Positions 21,632-34,105 of a stretch of 64,000 nucleotides of DNA are shown one piece after another (positions within the stretch are counted from its first letter, which is position 1; every line of letters begins with the position of its first letter). The translations under genes and the position numbers were made by a program. This stretch comes from Melastoma dodecandrum (taxonomy: Eukaryota > Streptophyta > Magnoliopsida > Myrtales > Melastomataceae): NCBI GenBank assembly GCA_029817715.1, contig JARUPY010000190.1, positions 3,472,001 through 3,536,000 on the forward strand. Reading direction: 5' to 3'. Below the pieces are notes generated by a model that was given only the letters and a program-made list of their open reading frames with translations, did no database searches and was not told where the DNA came from.

Positions 21632-23848
21632 GTGAGAGAATTTTTTGGAAAAATTTTCACACAAAGCTATCATAGATACCTCAAATTGCGAATTCAAGAT
21701 ACTCTTGATCGACCTGCCCTTTTGGTCACTTTGGAATCTTAACAAGAAAGTTATTAGTAATAAACGAGACCCCTTAAAATACTGAGATAATCAAACAATA
21801 TTGTATGACATGTTTCATTTTGATGAAACTTAAAAAAAGATTGTTTCTGAGTAAGATTGGAGAAGGACTTATCATGGTTCACTCTTATTTTGGAAATCCA
21901 TCTTGGTTAGATTTTAAAATTCCTTTGGTTTATATGCTCATGTACCAATCGAAGGAGTCTTTGTACGGTTGTAATGTAGCTTTGGCATAAGGCCTTTAAA
22001 TTGGAGGCTTAAACTTATCGTTTGAAAGAATGAGTCTAAGGAACTCATCAGAAGGTATTGGGTGGAAGAGGCTTCACCGTACAAACGAATTCTCCATTTT
22101 CAAACAGCTCGCCAGTTGAGGTGTTCCGTTGGGGATGAACAGTTTGCTCACTGTTAGGTATTAATGATCCGTTTTGGGAAGTGTCTTCTCTTGTCTTGTT
22201 GAAAAAATGACACCTTTGTTCTTGCGACCGTCAATGTCGGCCCTGATGCTTTATTTTGCTCTTTGACTTTCATCTTGCGCTTTGCTTTTGAAAACTTTGT
22301 CTTTGCGCTCTCTGCTTTTTCTTTGGCATTCAACATGGATTTGCCCCATTTTCCTTTTCTTGTTATTCTCTTGGTATTTTATAGATGTTTTTGGATATCT
22401 GCACTCCTTATAGTGTGGTTGGGGAAATTTCGTCCTTGGGGACAACTCAACTAGCTGGCTTGTCCGTTGATTGTGCGTCTTCTCTTGAATTTTGAGGAAG
22501 TGTCGTCTCTATAGTCCAGTGCTTCCAGTTTCTGACTACAAGATCTCCGTTAACCTCAATGTGAGGCAATCGTTAAACTCGGAAGGCGTAGTCTATATAG
22601 AAAACTTCAAATTTTGGCTCGTAGGGGGTTAGCAATGGTCGATGTTTTATGTTTAGGGTAAAGAAGAAATGCTTGATCTCATCCCGGTTTGAGCATCTTT
22701 TGTCAAAGGATTCGTTATCCGCCCGGACATTTGCATGTGAAATGTCATAGTGTTTGAACTCATCACTCTAAGGTAGGTGTTTAGGAGGGGGTTTGCCTTC
22801 TCCACTTTCGCTCAAATGCATTCTAATTGTCAAAAATCTTTTTGAATTGTATGCAAATTAGCACACAAAAGCTTAAGAAGTGAATAGGTTCACGTACGTA
22901 AACCTCTTTGGAGATGTCATACTGATGTGGTGCTCTTGTGCAAGTTTCGCGTGGAAATCATTTGCACTTTTATGCCCCGGTCATGTTCCTTGAGATTAGA
23001 CGAAACGAGTTCCACCCAACCACCCACGTCGTTACCTAGGAGTTTGTACCATACTGTGTGGATGTCCATGTGCCTACACAATTGACAACGAACTGAGACG
23101 GAGTTAGCTCATGTGCTTCGACTCTCGCTTTGGGAGATAATGGTAAAGTATCCCCTGGGGAAATGAAATAGATATGTCCATCTTGATGGTCGTTTTAGAA
23201 AAATATAATTGTATATGGTGTAACAGACTCCAGTGTGGGGAAATTGTGGTATGATTCCTTCCGGAGAATGATAAGAAATTTTGTTAACGAACAGTGTAAA
23301 TGATACCCCCTCTTAGTATGGTCATTCTTGGTGACAACAAAGACAATTTTGATGCTTTGGTTCGAAATTTTCCACCCGACCGCCCGTGCCTTTGTTCGAA
23401 ATGCATGTTCATCCACCTACAAATGCCAAAGGCTGAGAACAAGTGAGCTCTTGTAACTTGTTTTGTAGAGAGTGTTAAAAATCGGATTAATACTCCCTTT
23501 CATGTCTTTTCGTCAATGCGACTTCGTCCGATGGAATCTGGATTGACGAAACGCTACTCTTGCCTTATGCCCATTGTATGAGGATGTTTCATGTACCTAT
23601 CAAACAAGCAGCGAAGAAACAAATGAGTTCATGTGATCTGTTTCTTCTAGAGTATGAATGAAGTTCGCTCATGTAACTTCATTAATGAAAAAGCGAAGTA
23701 GTGTTTTTGATACTTTCCTTTCATGTGGTTTCGTCATTGCGTCTTTTCTAGTGGATTCCCTGAGAGGTCCAACATTGAGATCTCCCAAAGCGTACCTCAT
23801 CTTCAGACTCATATCATCGACCGTGCCAATAATGTTCCCTGTAAGAAT

Positions 23849-24312
23849 TTAAACAGGATCAATATATGTATTAATGGTTGAATCAGCTTTAACAACATCG
23901 ACCTCGGAATCAAGCCATAACATAAGCTCCCGATGGAGAGTGGAGGGAATAACTGCAGCCTTGTGAAGCCAATCTCGACCTAAGAGGGCAGTGAAAATCG
24001 ACGTCAATGTGAAGAAAACTATATTCATCTTAGATCGACCCACTTTCAACCGGATTAGGAACACTCCTACGCACTTCGACATCAGGCCATTAAAGCCTGT
24101 TATGCTAACATCAGTGTGCGCAATGTGTACTTTTTCATACCCCGAGTATTAAAGGTACGTAATTGCATTACATTGACTGTAGCGCCATTATCGACAAGGA
24201 CCTTCTTTAGAAGGGTTCCATTGAACTCAGCCTCGATGTATAATGAATGCATTTGGGATCTCATCGAAGAGCTGGGTTTAAGAAACCAATTTACTGGGAA
24301 GCCTATGGGCAA
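23849..24312 (-). pseudogene. Ty3-type retroelement aspartic protease remnant
   Basis: The upstream part (24312-24100) contains LVDNGATVNVM, the D-[ST/N]-GA active-site block of retropepsins, with Asn where Ser or Thr is usual. The downstream part (24082-23849) contains ALLGRDWLHKAAVIPSTLHR, the conserved GRDW/PSTLHQ block that follows the protease in plant Ty3 elements. The two pieces are separated by a break in the frame, so the gene is dead as read. Confidence 0.75.
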
Positions 24313-25820
24313 CGAACAACACGAGGAGTCGAAGTAGTAAGGATACCTAGGACGGCTGGGTCAATCGTTGATCTCGCGAATTCAGAGGGTAACATTATGA
24401 CATTACACTCTACCGTGTCGACCGGAACGTCGAATCGGATTGGATTGTAATCAAAATCATCGAAGGTATTCTCAGATTCATTATCCTCGATCGGCTTTTG
24501 ATTAGCCTTTGGAGGATCATTACAGGGAACAGATTCATCGACCATAGCCGGATCTCCATAGTCGACCGTCTGTCCTCCGATCACTCCGGGGTCAGCAGAC
24601 TTCTGTCGCTTTTCCTCTGCCCTTCTTCGACGTCTCTCCTTTCTTTTCTTACATTTCTTAGCCGGCAGCTGGGTCCGTGGGTTAGACACCTGCCTCAATT
24701 CACCATCATCAGAACAAGGAACATGACATCGACGTCGAGACGTTTGATAATACTCAGGGGTTACCTGAACAAACTGTTCAACTTGGGGATTGTGTCCTTC
24801 CACTTGACCGACAGTCTTTTTCTAAAGAAAAACAGGCATACATTACAATGGACTTGTTTCAATTATACCTTGTATTGCTTGATCGACGATGACAATGTCA
24901 AAATTGTTAGTTTTAAGAACTTGTTAGTGTCGACAGAGGACATCACTATCAGCTTCTAAGATAGTTATAAGAACAAAGTTGACACAATTGAGAGATCAGT
25001 ATCTTGTTGGTCAGGATGGGCTTGCGTCGATTGCAAGTGTCAGCCTTCTCTAGGAGTTGTGCACTGGGAAGTCCATCCTGATAGCCTATTCGTCGAGACG
25101 AGGAGGGGGTCGAAGCCTGTCCTTGACGTTGCCTCGCTTAATGTCCCCCTTCAATAGGTCGCTGGACTTAGCAGAGGAATTTGCATTGCTAGTAGCAGCA
25201 AGTGGAACCAGCTCCTCTTCGAGACGACAGGCCACCGGCTTCGGCTTTTGAGGAGAATGCCCCCTGGGAGGAAAAACCTTGTGAGCCTCAGAAGAAGATC
25301 CCCTACCTTTGGTGTATCGATTATACGATTTGGGGGGCTCCCTTTGAGACATCCCGATTAGGAGTAAGATCGAACCAATCCTTCATTTGACGAGACTGCA
25401 GAAACTTCTTGAAAGTGACGCACTTGTCAGTGGTGTGGGTTTTGTCCCTGTGCCATCAACAGACTTCATTCTTCAGCATCGATGCAGTCACTGGGCAGGA
25501 AACAACTCCAATATTCAGGAGTCTCTTGAACAGCTTGTTGACCACATAGGTCTCTCTAGAGACATTGGGATCCTGAATATCATGGCGAGCTATATCAATG
25601 ACATTAACATCGAAAGTGTGCACTTCACAATTAGTAAAAGGCTCCTTATTGACAGAAGATGATTCTTCATACTCTTTGAAACGCAAGATTTTAGCTTCAA
25701 TGTGGTCTTGTATAAGGTTTCTGAAGGTAAGGCAATCGCATGTAGCGTGGGTGAACGACCCATGCCACTTGCAGTAGCACTTCTTCTCTCTATGAGTCTG
25801 AGGCAGTCGATGACCTGACT

Positions 25821-27549
25821 TCAGTTTGATTCGATCCCATTGATGTAGCCAATCGAAGATCTCATCGGCCCTTTCAACATCGAATGAATATTTCCTTTCT
25901 TCATTCGACTTCTGAGATGCCTTAGCTTTGAAATTCTTCTTCGATAGAGGATCACAACAGTGGCTTCGCCTTTTACAGACTCCGCCATATCGACTTCGAA
26001 GGTCGCAGTTTCGACTTGGTTGGTTGTGCGGTCTCTCAACTCCGCTATGAGCAAATTCCTGTACTTGGTGGACCTCAGAGCGAGTTCATAGAGATCCTTG
26101 AACTTCTCTCCTTGGATTTTCTTACGAATAGAATGCCCAAGGCATCCTGAGCAATGTAAACCACCTCCTCTTCGTTGACCGCTATCTTACACCTAAGTCG
26201 AGCTTTTCGGAACCTTTGCAGGAACGTCGCTGCAAGTTCTCCAAGTTGTTGCCGCATCTTAGTCAGCTCAACCAGCGAAATGATCGAGTCAGGGTAGCAA
26301 ATGCTTGCATAAACTGGGTCTACATGTCCTGCCAATTCTGAACTAAATTCGGCGGGAGATGGATGTACCAAGTAAACGCAAGTCCCGTAAGCGAAAAGGG
26401 AAAGATTCGAAGTTTCCAATGGTCGTTGTTCAATGCTTCTCCTCTTTGGTGGGTGAATCGAGCTATGTGCTCTATCAACGTCATTTCATCTTCGCCAAAG
26501 AAGCGTGTGAAATCGGGGATCCTGTAGCCCCCCGGGTATGGATAATCCTGGTCGATGTACTTAGGATAAGGGGTTCTGTAAAGGTTAACCTCCTCTCAAC
26601 GTACATCACCAGGGACCATTTGTTCGACGATACGGGTGATCATGTTCCTATAGCCAACAACATCGACGGGCATCATGGGGACTATAGGGAGTTCCCTGTC
26701 TAAGGTGTTCCTTTCGACATCCTAAGCGCCGACGAGCCTATTCCTAGGAGTTTCACCGAAAAGTTCCTCCTTGGGACCTAGTTGTCCACTGGCGGTCCGT
26801 GAGGAGGGTTCTCGATAGTAGAACGGGTATGATGGCACTCGCGTCGACGATGAGAAGGTGCATAAGCCTGTGGCCTGTAGACATCCTGTCCATCATCATA
26901 TAAATCGACGAAGTCATCGTAACGCTGAGATCGATTAGGTGTAATAAATTCATCCTGATCATCAGGGAACTCTCACGGTCTGCTTGGTTAAGCCTGTCGA
27001 TAATCCTAGGTTAGATGTATGAGATCAGGGGCAATCTCATGATCGAAACTTACCATGCGTTTCCTTTATGGATTGCCGCTCTTCTGGCCGCAGTCTCAGG
27101 GGAATACTCAGCATCGATTCTGAGAGTAAGTCCTTGGACCTGTTTCTACAATTCTAGGAAGTTTTCATGGTACTTCGCCTGCATCTGAAGAAACACATCC
27201 AAAGGGACGGCCTCAAATCCATGTGGTGGGGCGTTCGATGTTGGGGCGTTTTCTTGCTCCTACACTCGGACATTTTGTTGTCCATGGTTCTGAGCGTTCT
27301 GATCCCCAAGGTTCTGGCATTTTGCTGCCCAAGATTTTGGGCATTTTGTTGCCCATTTCGACGGTTCTGGCCAGTGTTGGCTTTCTGGCCTACTCCGAAA
27401 GTGGCCTCCGAATCAACACGAGTGTCAGTCATTCTGTTAGCCGCACTTCTGGTGGTTGGCATTCCGTGAAACACACGAAACTCGTCTTCGACTCCCGCTG
27501 TGGTCGTCAAAAACGTGTTCGCGTTACAAAACACGTTGCGATATAACAT
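25821..27549 (-). pseudogene. Ty3-type retroelement gag remnant
   Basis: The N-terminal part has MPTTRSAANRMTDTR followed by a Gln/Asn-rich repeat region (27460-27154). The capsid core (26419-26075) contains ISLVELTKMRQQLGE and FLQRFRKARLRCKIA, the retrotransposon-gag signature. Later fragments lie at 26054-25821 and in other frames to about 25300. Several frameshifts and stops are required to link them. Gag forms the particle that packages element RNA in the cytoplasm. Confidence 0.7.
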
Positions 27550-28700
27550 GGACTATCACAGATGTGATGGAAATGTGGCTGCTAACAACGTAAACAAAAG
27601 TAAATGAACACAAGAATTCACTAAGACAAGAACACTTACAGTCATCGTAGGACGATGAATACAACTCTTAACACAATTATGGACAATCAAATTGACAATC
27701 AGGTAGCCCTTCGGGGTCATAGAATGATTGTCTTGTCTTACAATTAACCCGATGCAACCTAGAATAACCGTTGGCCTAATCATATTTAACACGTGTTTAT
27801 TAGACTAAAACTAACTATCGACTACTGACTAAGACACCAGCATCGGTGGCCATGTGACTACCATCCATGGACACTCCTTCATCCTTCGTCTTCAGTCTCG
27901 ATGTCATCCCTTTAAACATGTTCCCGGTACAGTATCGATCCAATGACCCGTTGGCGTCCTTCATCACTCGATCGATACCGTCCTGGTACAACCTTCATCG
28001 ACGTGACCATCCCCTCCCTCTGATGCTGGCCCATCGCGAACACTCTAGGTCTTCTAGGCCTTCGAAGCCCAAAAGTGAAAGCCCAAAATGTCGGTTTGCC
28101 GTGTAAACAAAATGGTTCCACTGCTACTTCTGTTGCTGTGAATCTTCAGCCGGTGCCTTGGCCATCCATATCGAATGATTCTTCAACTGGCATCGGAAAC
28201 TCTGAAAATGGTGACCTTCTTGAAAGGTGTGACCCTATCTTATCAGTAAACACGAGTTGATCAAAAAACTGGCCGGATGACCGAACATGTTTATAATCCC
28301 CGGTTGATGCAGAAACCTTCCACTCTGATCAGCGTGGCTGCTGATCGAAGCAACAGCAAATCTATTCCTTGTGCTAACGGAGAAAATGGAGGCAAACAAA
28401 TGCGCTAGCCCGACCACGATCGCCACCTCCACCTGCCATCGGCCATCAATCCATTGACCCTCACGCTAGTCGTAGAACCCTCCATATGTGTATTCCTCGG
28501 CTGCCATGCAAAAAGAATCACACTGGTGGTTGGCTCTGTTTGAAATGTAAGGAATTTTACTTTCCTTCATTCCTTTTAAGTCCACATCAAATCCATTTGT
28601 CGCTAAAACAGTATTTGTACTAAGCTCGGAGACCGTCAACCTAACGGATTATATCCCATCCAATCCATAAAACCAATTCAAACAAACACAGACAAACAGA
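27550..28700. other. region between element 3 and the TNL gene
   Basis: No gene is recognised. It should contain the 5' side of element 3 and the 3' flank of the TNL gene. I found no LTR end or primer-binding site I could defend. Confidence 0.35.
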
Positions 28701-31700
28701 TCAAGTAGAATCACCCTCACCCTCATCATCATCTTCTTCGTCTCTACAGACCTTAATGAGGTCATCGTCTTCCTCTCGCTCACACAGCAAATGAATCCCT
28801 AACCTTCGGAGCTCCACACGGTTTGCTGCAATCTCCAAGTACACGATATCAAGTCCGTTCAACTCCACGGCAATGCCACAACTATCTCTCTTTACAATTG
28901 GTTTGCCGGGAATGTAAAAGAACAAAGAATGAACACCACCACCAGCAATATGGTTCAATCTCACGCACGAGAAAAGGGGCACGCCGTTGATCTTGACATG
29001 TACTGTCGACGAGCTCTCCCAATGGAAAGATTTAGGATCGAAACTAATGAATAGTGCCAAACCCAAGAGATCATCCCTCGATATGTTTGGGGGTATCGAC
29101 ACAAGGTAACGTGAATGACAATCTCTCGTCTGGAACTTCACCCACTTCGGAAACTCCTCTCCGGGATAGCCAATGTGTGCCGCTCCAACAAAGCCGCGGA
29201 CATGCTGTTGTCCGATCATTAAACCATCACAAATACGACAGAGAGAGAGAGGGAGGGAGGGAGAGAGAGAGAGAGATTGAACCGGGAATACCTCAAACTG
29301 CAGCGATCTCTCAATGTAACCGCTGTCTAAACTGCGGCAGCCAGACAATTCCACGCGGAACGATTCCGGAGACCTGCAAATAAATGTGTTGAGGCTAGGG
29401 AAAGTTTTCAGATGTTGACAATTGGCCACAATGATGTAGGGAACATTCGGAAGCTCGGTTACTTCCACGAGACGATCGCACCAGTCCAGCCGCAACTTTT
29501 CCAAGTTCTTGAACCTGCTTATGGATGCAGGCACATGAGTAAACTTGTTGTGAGACAGGGTAAGGTCCTTCAGTGTCTCGAAACAAGTAAGATCGTCTAG
29601 AAATTCAAGATCCTTCAATACACAGTGACTAATATCAAATGAAACAAGATTTGGGAATCCGAAGACGTCCGTTCCTTCCACTGCGTCATTTCTTGGGAAC
29701 ACTGATAGCTTCTTACATCCATAGAATTTAATCTGTTCGAGAGCTTGCATTCTGTAGATGCTGCTTGGAATAGTGGTGAGCTCCTGGCAATGATCCAAGA
29801 CCAATTTTTTCACGGCTACAAGATTACTGATAGAATCTGGTAGTTCATTGACGACTGCTTTTGATATATGTAGAACCTCGAGGAATTTCTGCTCCTCCAT
29901 GATAGCAGGAAGTTTCTTGAGTTTCAAGCAATCATAGAAATGAAGGCTTTTGAGGCGCTTCGATCTCAGCAAACTAGGAATCGTCATTAGCTCACTGCAA
30001 CGGGCAAGGTTTAAGCAGACAAGATTCTCAAGGGAACCAATTGCTTCGTCGAGTTTAGTCAGACTCGTGCACCCATCAAGCCTCAAATCCTCCAGCTTCC
30101 GACACCCGGAAAGGTTCGGGAGCATTTCAAGTGAAGAGCAACCGGACAAGTTCACGTACTTAAGTTCCTTCAATCCCTGCCAAAATCATTACGTAATCTC
30201 ATACATTATATAGTATGTACATTTTCTAATGAATCGACTAAAACTCGCGCAACATTTATTTTCACCTTCGCCTTTATTTGTCGGACTTTGCTGCTCGGTA
30301 AATAGAGGTGAACCAGTTTACAGGATGGATCAAACTCTATGGCAGGCGCAAGGTAATGAGGCCACTGGAGCCATCTTAGTTCACGAGGAAACCATTGCGG
30401 CCCTTCGAGATTGACGGGATATACAACATCATATCTATTCCAGAATATGAGAACCTTCAACTTGTTAAAACCCTTTAGAGAATTAGATTTGATAAGCTCT
30501 CCGTCAAGTTCCTCTCCGTCAAGTTCGCCGAAATAATCCAGAACTATTCCTTTCACGGCTTGCCTTTCCTGCATCAACTGAGGATAACGAAACCACCCGA
30601 ATTAATCGAAATTTCATTTCATTTGCTGAGCAAAAATTTTGAGAGAAAGTATATTACCCGATCTTCAGACAAGATATCGAGAAAGTCTTCATACAGCCAT
30701 ACCCTGCTTAGCATTCCGTTACCTTTCAAGTACTCGTCACGTACGATGCTCTGCCCCATTGCCGCTAGCAAGTCATGCATCTCGACACATTCATCAACAA
30801 TTGTAATGAGGCATCGTTCGACTAAGATTGCTAACCCTATCGACGATGAAAACCAACAACTATCAAGGATCGCCTCTACTTTGTCAATTTGCCATCCCTT
30901 GTAGAAGCACGCCACGCCCAAAAACATTTCTCTATGGTTCTCCTCTAGTCCATCAAAACTTATTTTCAACACGGTGTTTATCGTACAGTCTGAACTCACG
31001 GCGAGCTCCTTCAGTTTTCCCTCCCATTCACATTCACTTCTACCACGTAGGAACGCCCCTAACACTACTAGAGCTAGAGGGAGCCGACCCGCATATTCCA
31101 CGAATTGATTGATATGATCACCATCTACATTGATCTTCTCTTTCTTCTCACCAAAAGCATGGAGTTGAAAAAGACGATCGGCTTCCTCCTTCTCTAATAA
31201 GTTAAGTTCATATACCTCCATTCCATACGAAGTTAACACATGTTTGTTTCTTGTGGTGATAATGATCCTGCTTCCCTTGCCGAACCAATTCACGTCTCCG
31301 GCCAATGCATCAAGCTGATTACACTCGTCTACGTCATCTAGTATGACAAGAACTCTTTTATTGCAGAGTCTTTCCTTGATAAGCGGCTTACCAGCATCCA
31401 CACTGGACACATCCAAGCCCTTGTCAAATAACAGCTCACGCAGAAGGGTCTCTTGTAATTGTGCAAGGCCGGCCCTCGAAGTCGTCTCTCTTACATTCGG
31501 GAGGAAACACCAACTATCGAACCTATCTGCGATATGGTTGCATATGGCCTTGGAAATAGTCGTCTTACCTGCACCACCTTGTCCATGGATTCCTATCATC
31601 CAGACATCATCGATGTGCGGATCAATGTGCAGTAAAGGCCTCAATGCGGTGAGATGGCGGTCTATTCCGACAGGATATTTGGCGACTTCCAGGGACACCC

Positions 31701-32387
31701 GATTCAGTATCTTGAAGACACTTTCTACGACATCTCGAACAACAATGCCTTCGTCTTGTCTGTTAGGAGGGAATAATAACAACAATGAAAGTACGTAATA
31801 CAAATCGAGATGGGTATGTCGATGTCGTAAAGAACAGCTGCGAACTAAAAGCTCTTAACCTCATAGCGAATGTGCTCTTACCCATGATAAAGTGGAAACC
31901 CAATCAAGTCGCCTCCTTCCCAGAGGGCTTTTCTCCATCTCTTCACCGTCTCAGAATCCTTCCCATACGTTTCCTCCATCTCCTCCATCGCGATCTGACA
32001 ACATCCTTTATCTCCGTTGTCCTTTTCGTGCATCCTTATCTCCCTCGGACTCACGTGGTAGAATATCGGGACAACGGTGAGTTTCCCTTGACCCTTGAGA
32101 TCCATGATCTTGTGGAGTTCGTCCAAGCACCACTTGGAACGAGCATAGTTCTCGGAGAACATGAGGATGGCGATGCGTGATCCCTCGATTGCATCGAAGA
32201 GCTCGGATCTCCTCTGCCCCCCCTCTAGCTCCTCGCTGTCCTTGAAAGTGTAGAGGCCTTTGCTGCATAAAGCTAGATAGAGGTGACTGATGATGGTGGT
32301 ACGAGTATCGATCCCTCGAAAGCTTAAGAAGACGTCGTAGTTGTTCCTTGAGATGGCGGAAGAGGATGAAGCCGATTGAGGATCCAT
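28701..32387 (-). CDS. TIR-NBS-LRR (TNL) disease-resistance protein, four exons, intact
   Basis: Exons by GT-AG sites, all joining in frame: 32387-31882 (TIR), 31759-30658 (NB-ARC), 30568-30266 (linker) and 30176-28701 (LRR plus C-terminal domain), giving about 1128 residues. The TIR domain has YDVFLSFRGIDTR and WCLDEL with the catalytic Glu, the residue used by plant TIR NADases. NB-ARC motifs are complete: P-loop GQGGAGKTT, kinase-2 VLVILDDVDE, RNBS-B SRIIITTRN, GRLPLAL and EMHDLLAAMG (MHD). About ten leucine-rich repeats follow, with NLSGCSSLE-type strands, then a post-LRR (C-JID) domain with GYPGEEFPKWVKF. Such receptors detect pathogen effectors and trigger cell death through EDS1. No stop or frameshift was found. 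It is the only complete NLR here and lies opposite in strand to the CNL relics. Confidence 0.92.
29205..29291 (-). other. possible 87-bp cryptic intron within TNL exon 4
   Basis: On the minus strand a GTATTC donor-like site follows the codons for LQFE, and an ACAACAG acceptor-like site precedes those for HVRGFVGAAH. The stretch is 87 bp, a multiple of three without stops, and holds a CT/CCT microsatellite. Removing it would place the post-LRR domain directly after the LRRs, as is usual in this family. It may be a real phase-0 intron or a microsatellite insertion that is translated. Confidence 0.5.
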
Positions 32388-33739
32388 TTCTTTCTTTCTT
32401 TCTTTCTTGGATTCTCCCGTCTGTCTGTTCTGTCTGTCTGTCGGTTGTCTTTTTTGTTATGTCTTGGTCGTCGTCGTATGCGGGTTTACTTTTCTACCTA
32501 TTTATTTTAATTTATTTAGTATTACAAATAAATTTTATTTGATAAAATTTTAAATATTTTTATAAAAAATGTGGAAATTATTTAGTATAAAAATGATTAA
32601 ACACAAATAATTGTTAGGTGAGACTGCAATGAACGAGGGTAAGAGTGTAAATAATCATAACCGTTCGAGAACTGTTTAAAAATCGTTCGAGAAAAGCGCG
32701 AGCTCCGCTAGACTAAAAACGATCCGAATTCGAGTCTTAAAATTATTTCTAAAACCATTCGCGAGCACACAAGGTATTTAATAGTTAAATTGATAAGAGC
32801 TTTTGCCCCATTCCTTTGAATTTTAAGCTCGAGTCTATAATCTCCCTCACAAGTCCGAGCCCATATGGGGTTGAATAAAACATATTAATGACGGTAACAA
32901 GCATTATTAGGAATATAACAAAGCTTTTTAATTTTGTTTCCGGGCAAGGGACGTAAGGATTCTTTACTTTTTCAATAAAGAAAATAACAAAATAGAGACA
33001 ATAATATAAGGACCAAGAAGAAAATTTTCTTTTAGTGCTTTTCTTTTCTTTTCTTTTGTTCTTTTTTATAACTAAACCGTCCATTTTCTCTTTTTGTAAT
33101 AGGAAACAGGTTCACTTTTCAACCACTGAAGCGACCAAGTTTTTTTTTTCAAAAGTTAAAATAAATATCATGTTAAAAAAGTTCAAATCATAAAAAAAAA
33201 TACAAAATACAAAAATTAATTTGCATAAAAGTATTTTTTTTAATTTTTATGAAAATTTTAAAGAACTATTTCCAACTATCAAATAAGTTTTTAGTGTTTT
33301 TAAAAAATAGAAAACTAAAACTAGATGTTGTTTTTAGTTTTCGAATAAGAAACGTAAGTGGAGTCTTCCTCTGCAACTGTCGGTTGCCTATTTTGTGAAG
33401 TCGTGGTCGTCTTCTCAACCAATTCCCATTTATAGTTACGAGCAATTTCCATGGTAATTGCGTCAGCAATGCTTGATGTGTCTTAACCAAAAGAATTTTG
33501 CCTTCTTCAACTTGGTCAGATCTATTGAAGACTTGAGCCCGAGGCCGGCAAAGCTGCTCCTTGGTAATCTCAAGCTAAGGAATTTTGAGATCTTATGGCC
33601 TCCTCCTTGTCATATCGTTGAAGTGGTTTTGATGAGCCACGACCTTATGCGAAACACATCTTCAAAGGGTTTTGATAAGGTTACGTGGCTCACATGCATT
33701 CCCTCTTTTGCTTCGTGCATGTTATCCCTAAAGTTACAA
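32388..33739. other. AT-rich region upstream of the TNL gene
   Basis: A short TTTC microsatellite lies directly upstream of the TNL start codon (32388-32409). The rest is AT-rich with no recognised gene. It should include the TNL promoter. The stretch 33450-33740 has a 100-codon open frame with no family match I recognise. Confidence 0.4.
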
Positions 33740-34105
33740 CAATCTTCCCCCAAGGAGTGAAGAAGAGTTACAACAATCTTCCCCCAAGGATTAAATATCT
33801 GGATATCCCATGGATTTATCAACAGCAACGACCATGACGAAGATGACCCTCGGTCGTCGGAGGATATCGCCTACCATTACTTGGATTTACTGCTCCGGGA
33901 AGGGCTGTTCCGAGTTAAGAAATCTGATGTTTTTGGAAAGGTAAAATCGGTCACCATGCATCCAGATGCTCTACGTTTTGCTCCTTCGATAGTCGGTTGC
34001 GAGTGTCTGGCTGGAGATCAGTATAATTCACGGATGGAATATGAGCGACAGTATACTCGACATTCCCCAGATAATAAAAACGGAACAACAACAAGAAGAA
34101 GACGG
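33740..34105 (+). pseudogene. CC-NBS-LRR relic A (winged-helix to pre-LRR fragment)
   Basis: It reads SYNNLP, then after a deletion the equivalent of WISLGFINN, and then an open piece LREGLFRVKKSDVFGKVKS (33881 on) that aligns with relic D at 52860-53030. Frames are shifted relative to each other and the fragment ends where the segmental duplication with the Clp relic begins. It is part of the winged-helix region of a CNL protein. Confidence 0.75.

Larger units (their letters stand above)
21632..27900 (-). mobile_element. internal region of LTR element 3: gag-protease only
   Basis: Reading on the minus strand, gag remnants (27549 down to about 25800) come first, then a charged linker, an aspartic-protease remnant (24312-23849), and about 2.2 kb of non-coding sequence to the polypurine tract. 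No reverse transcriptase, RNase H or integrase motif is seen. The 2.2-kb tail is shared with element 1. The 5' LTR should lie right of 27.5 kb, but I could not delimit it, so the right boundary is approximate. The structure resembles gag-only or gag-protease-only non-autonomous LTR families that depend on a partner element. Confidence 0.65.
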
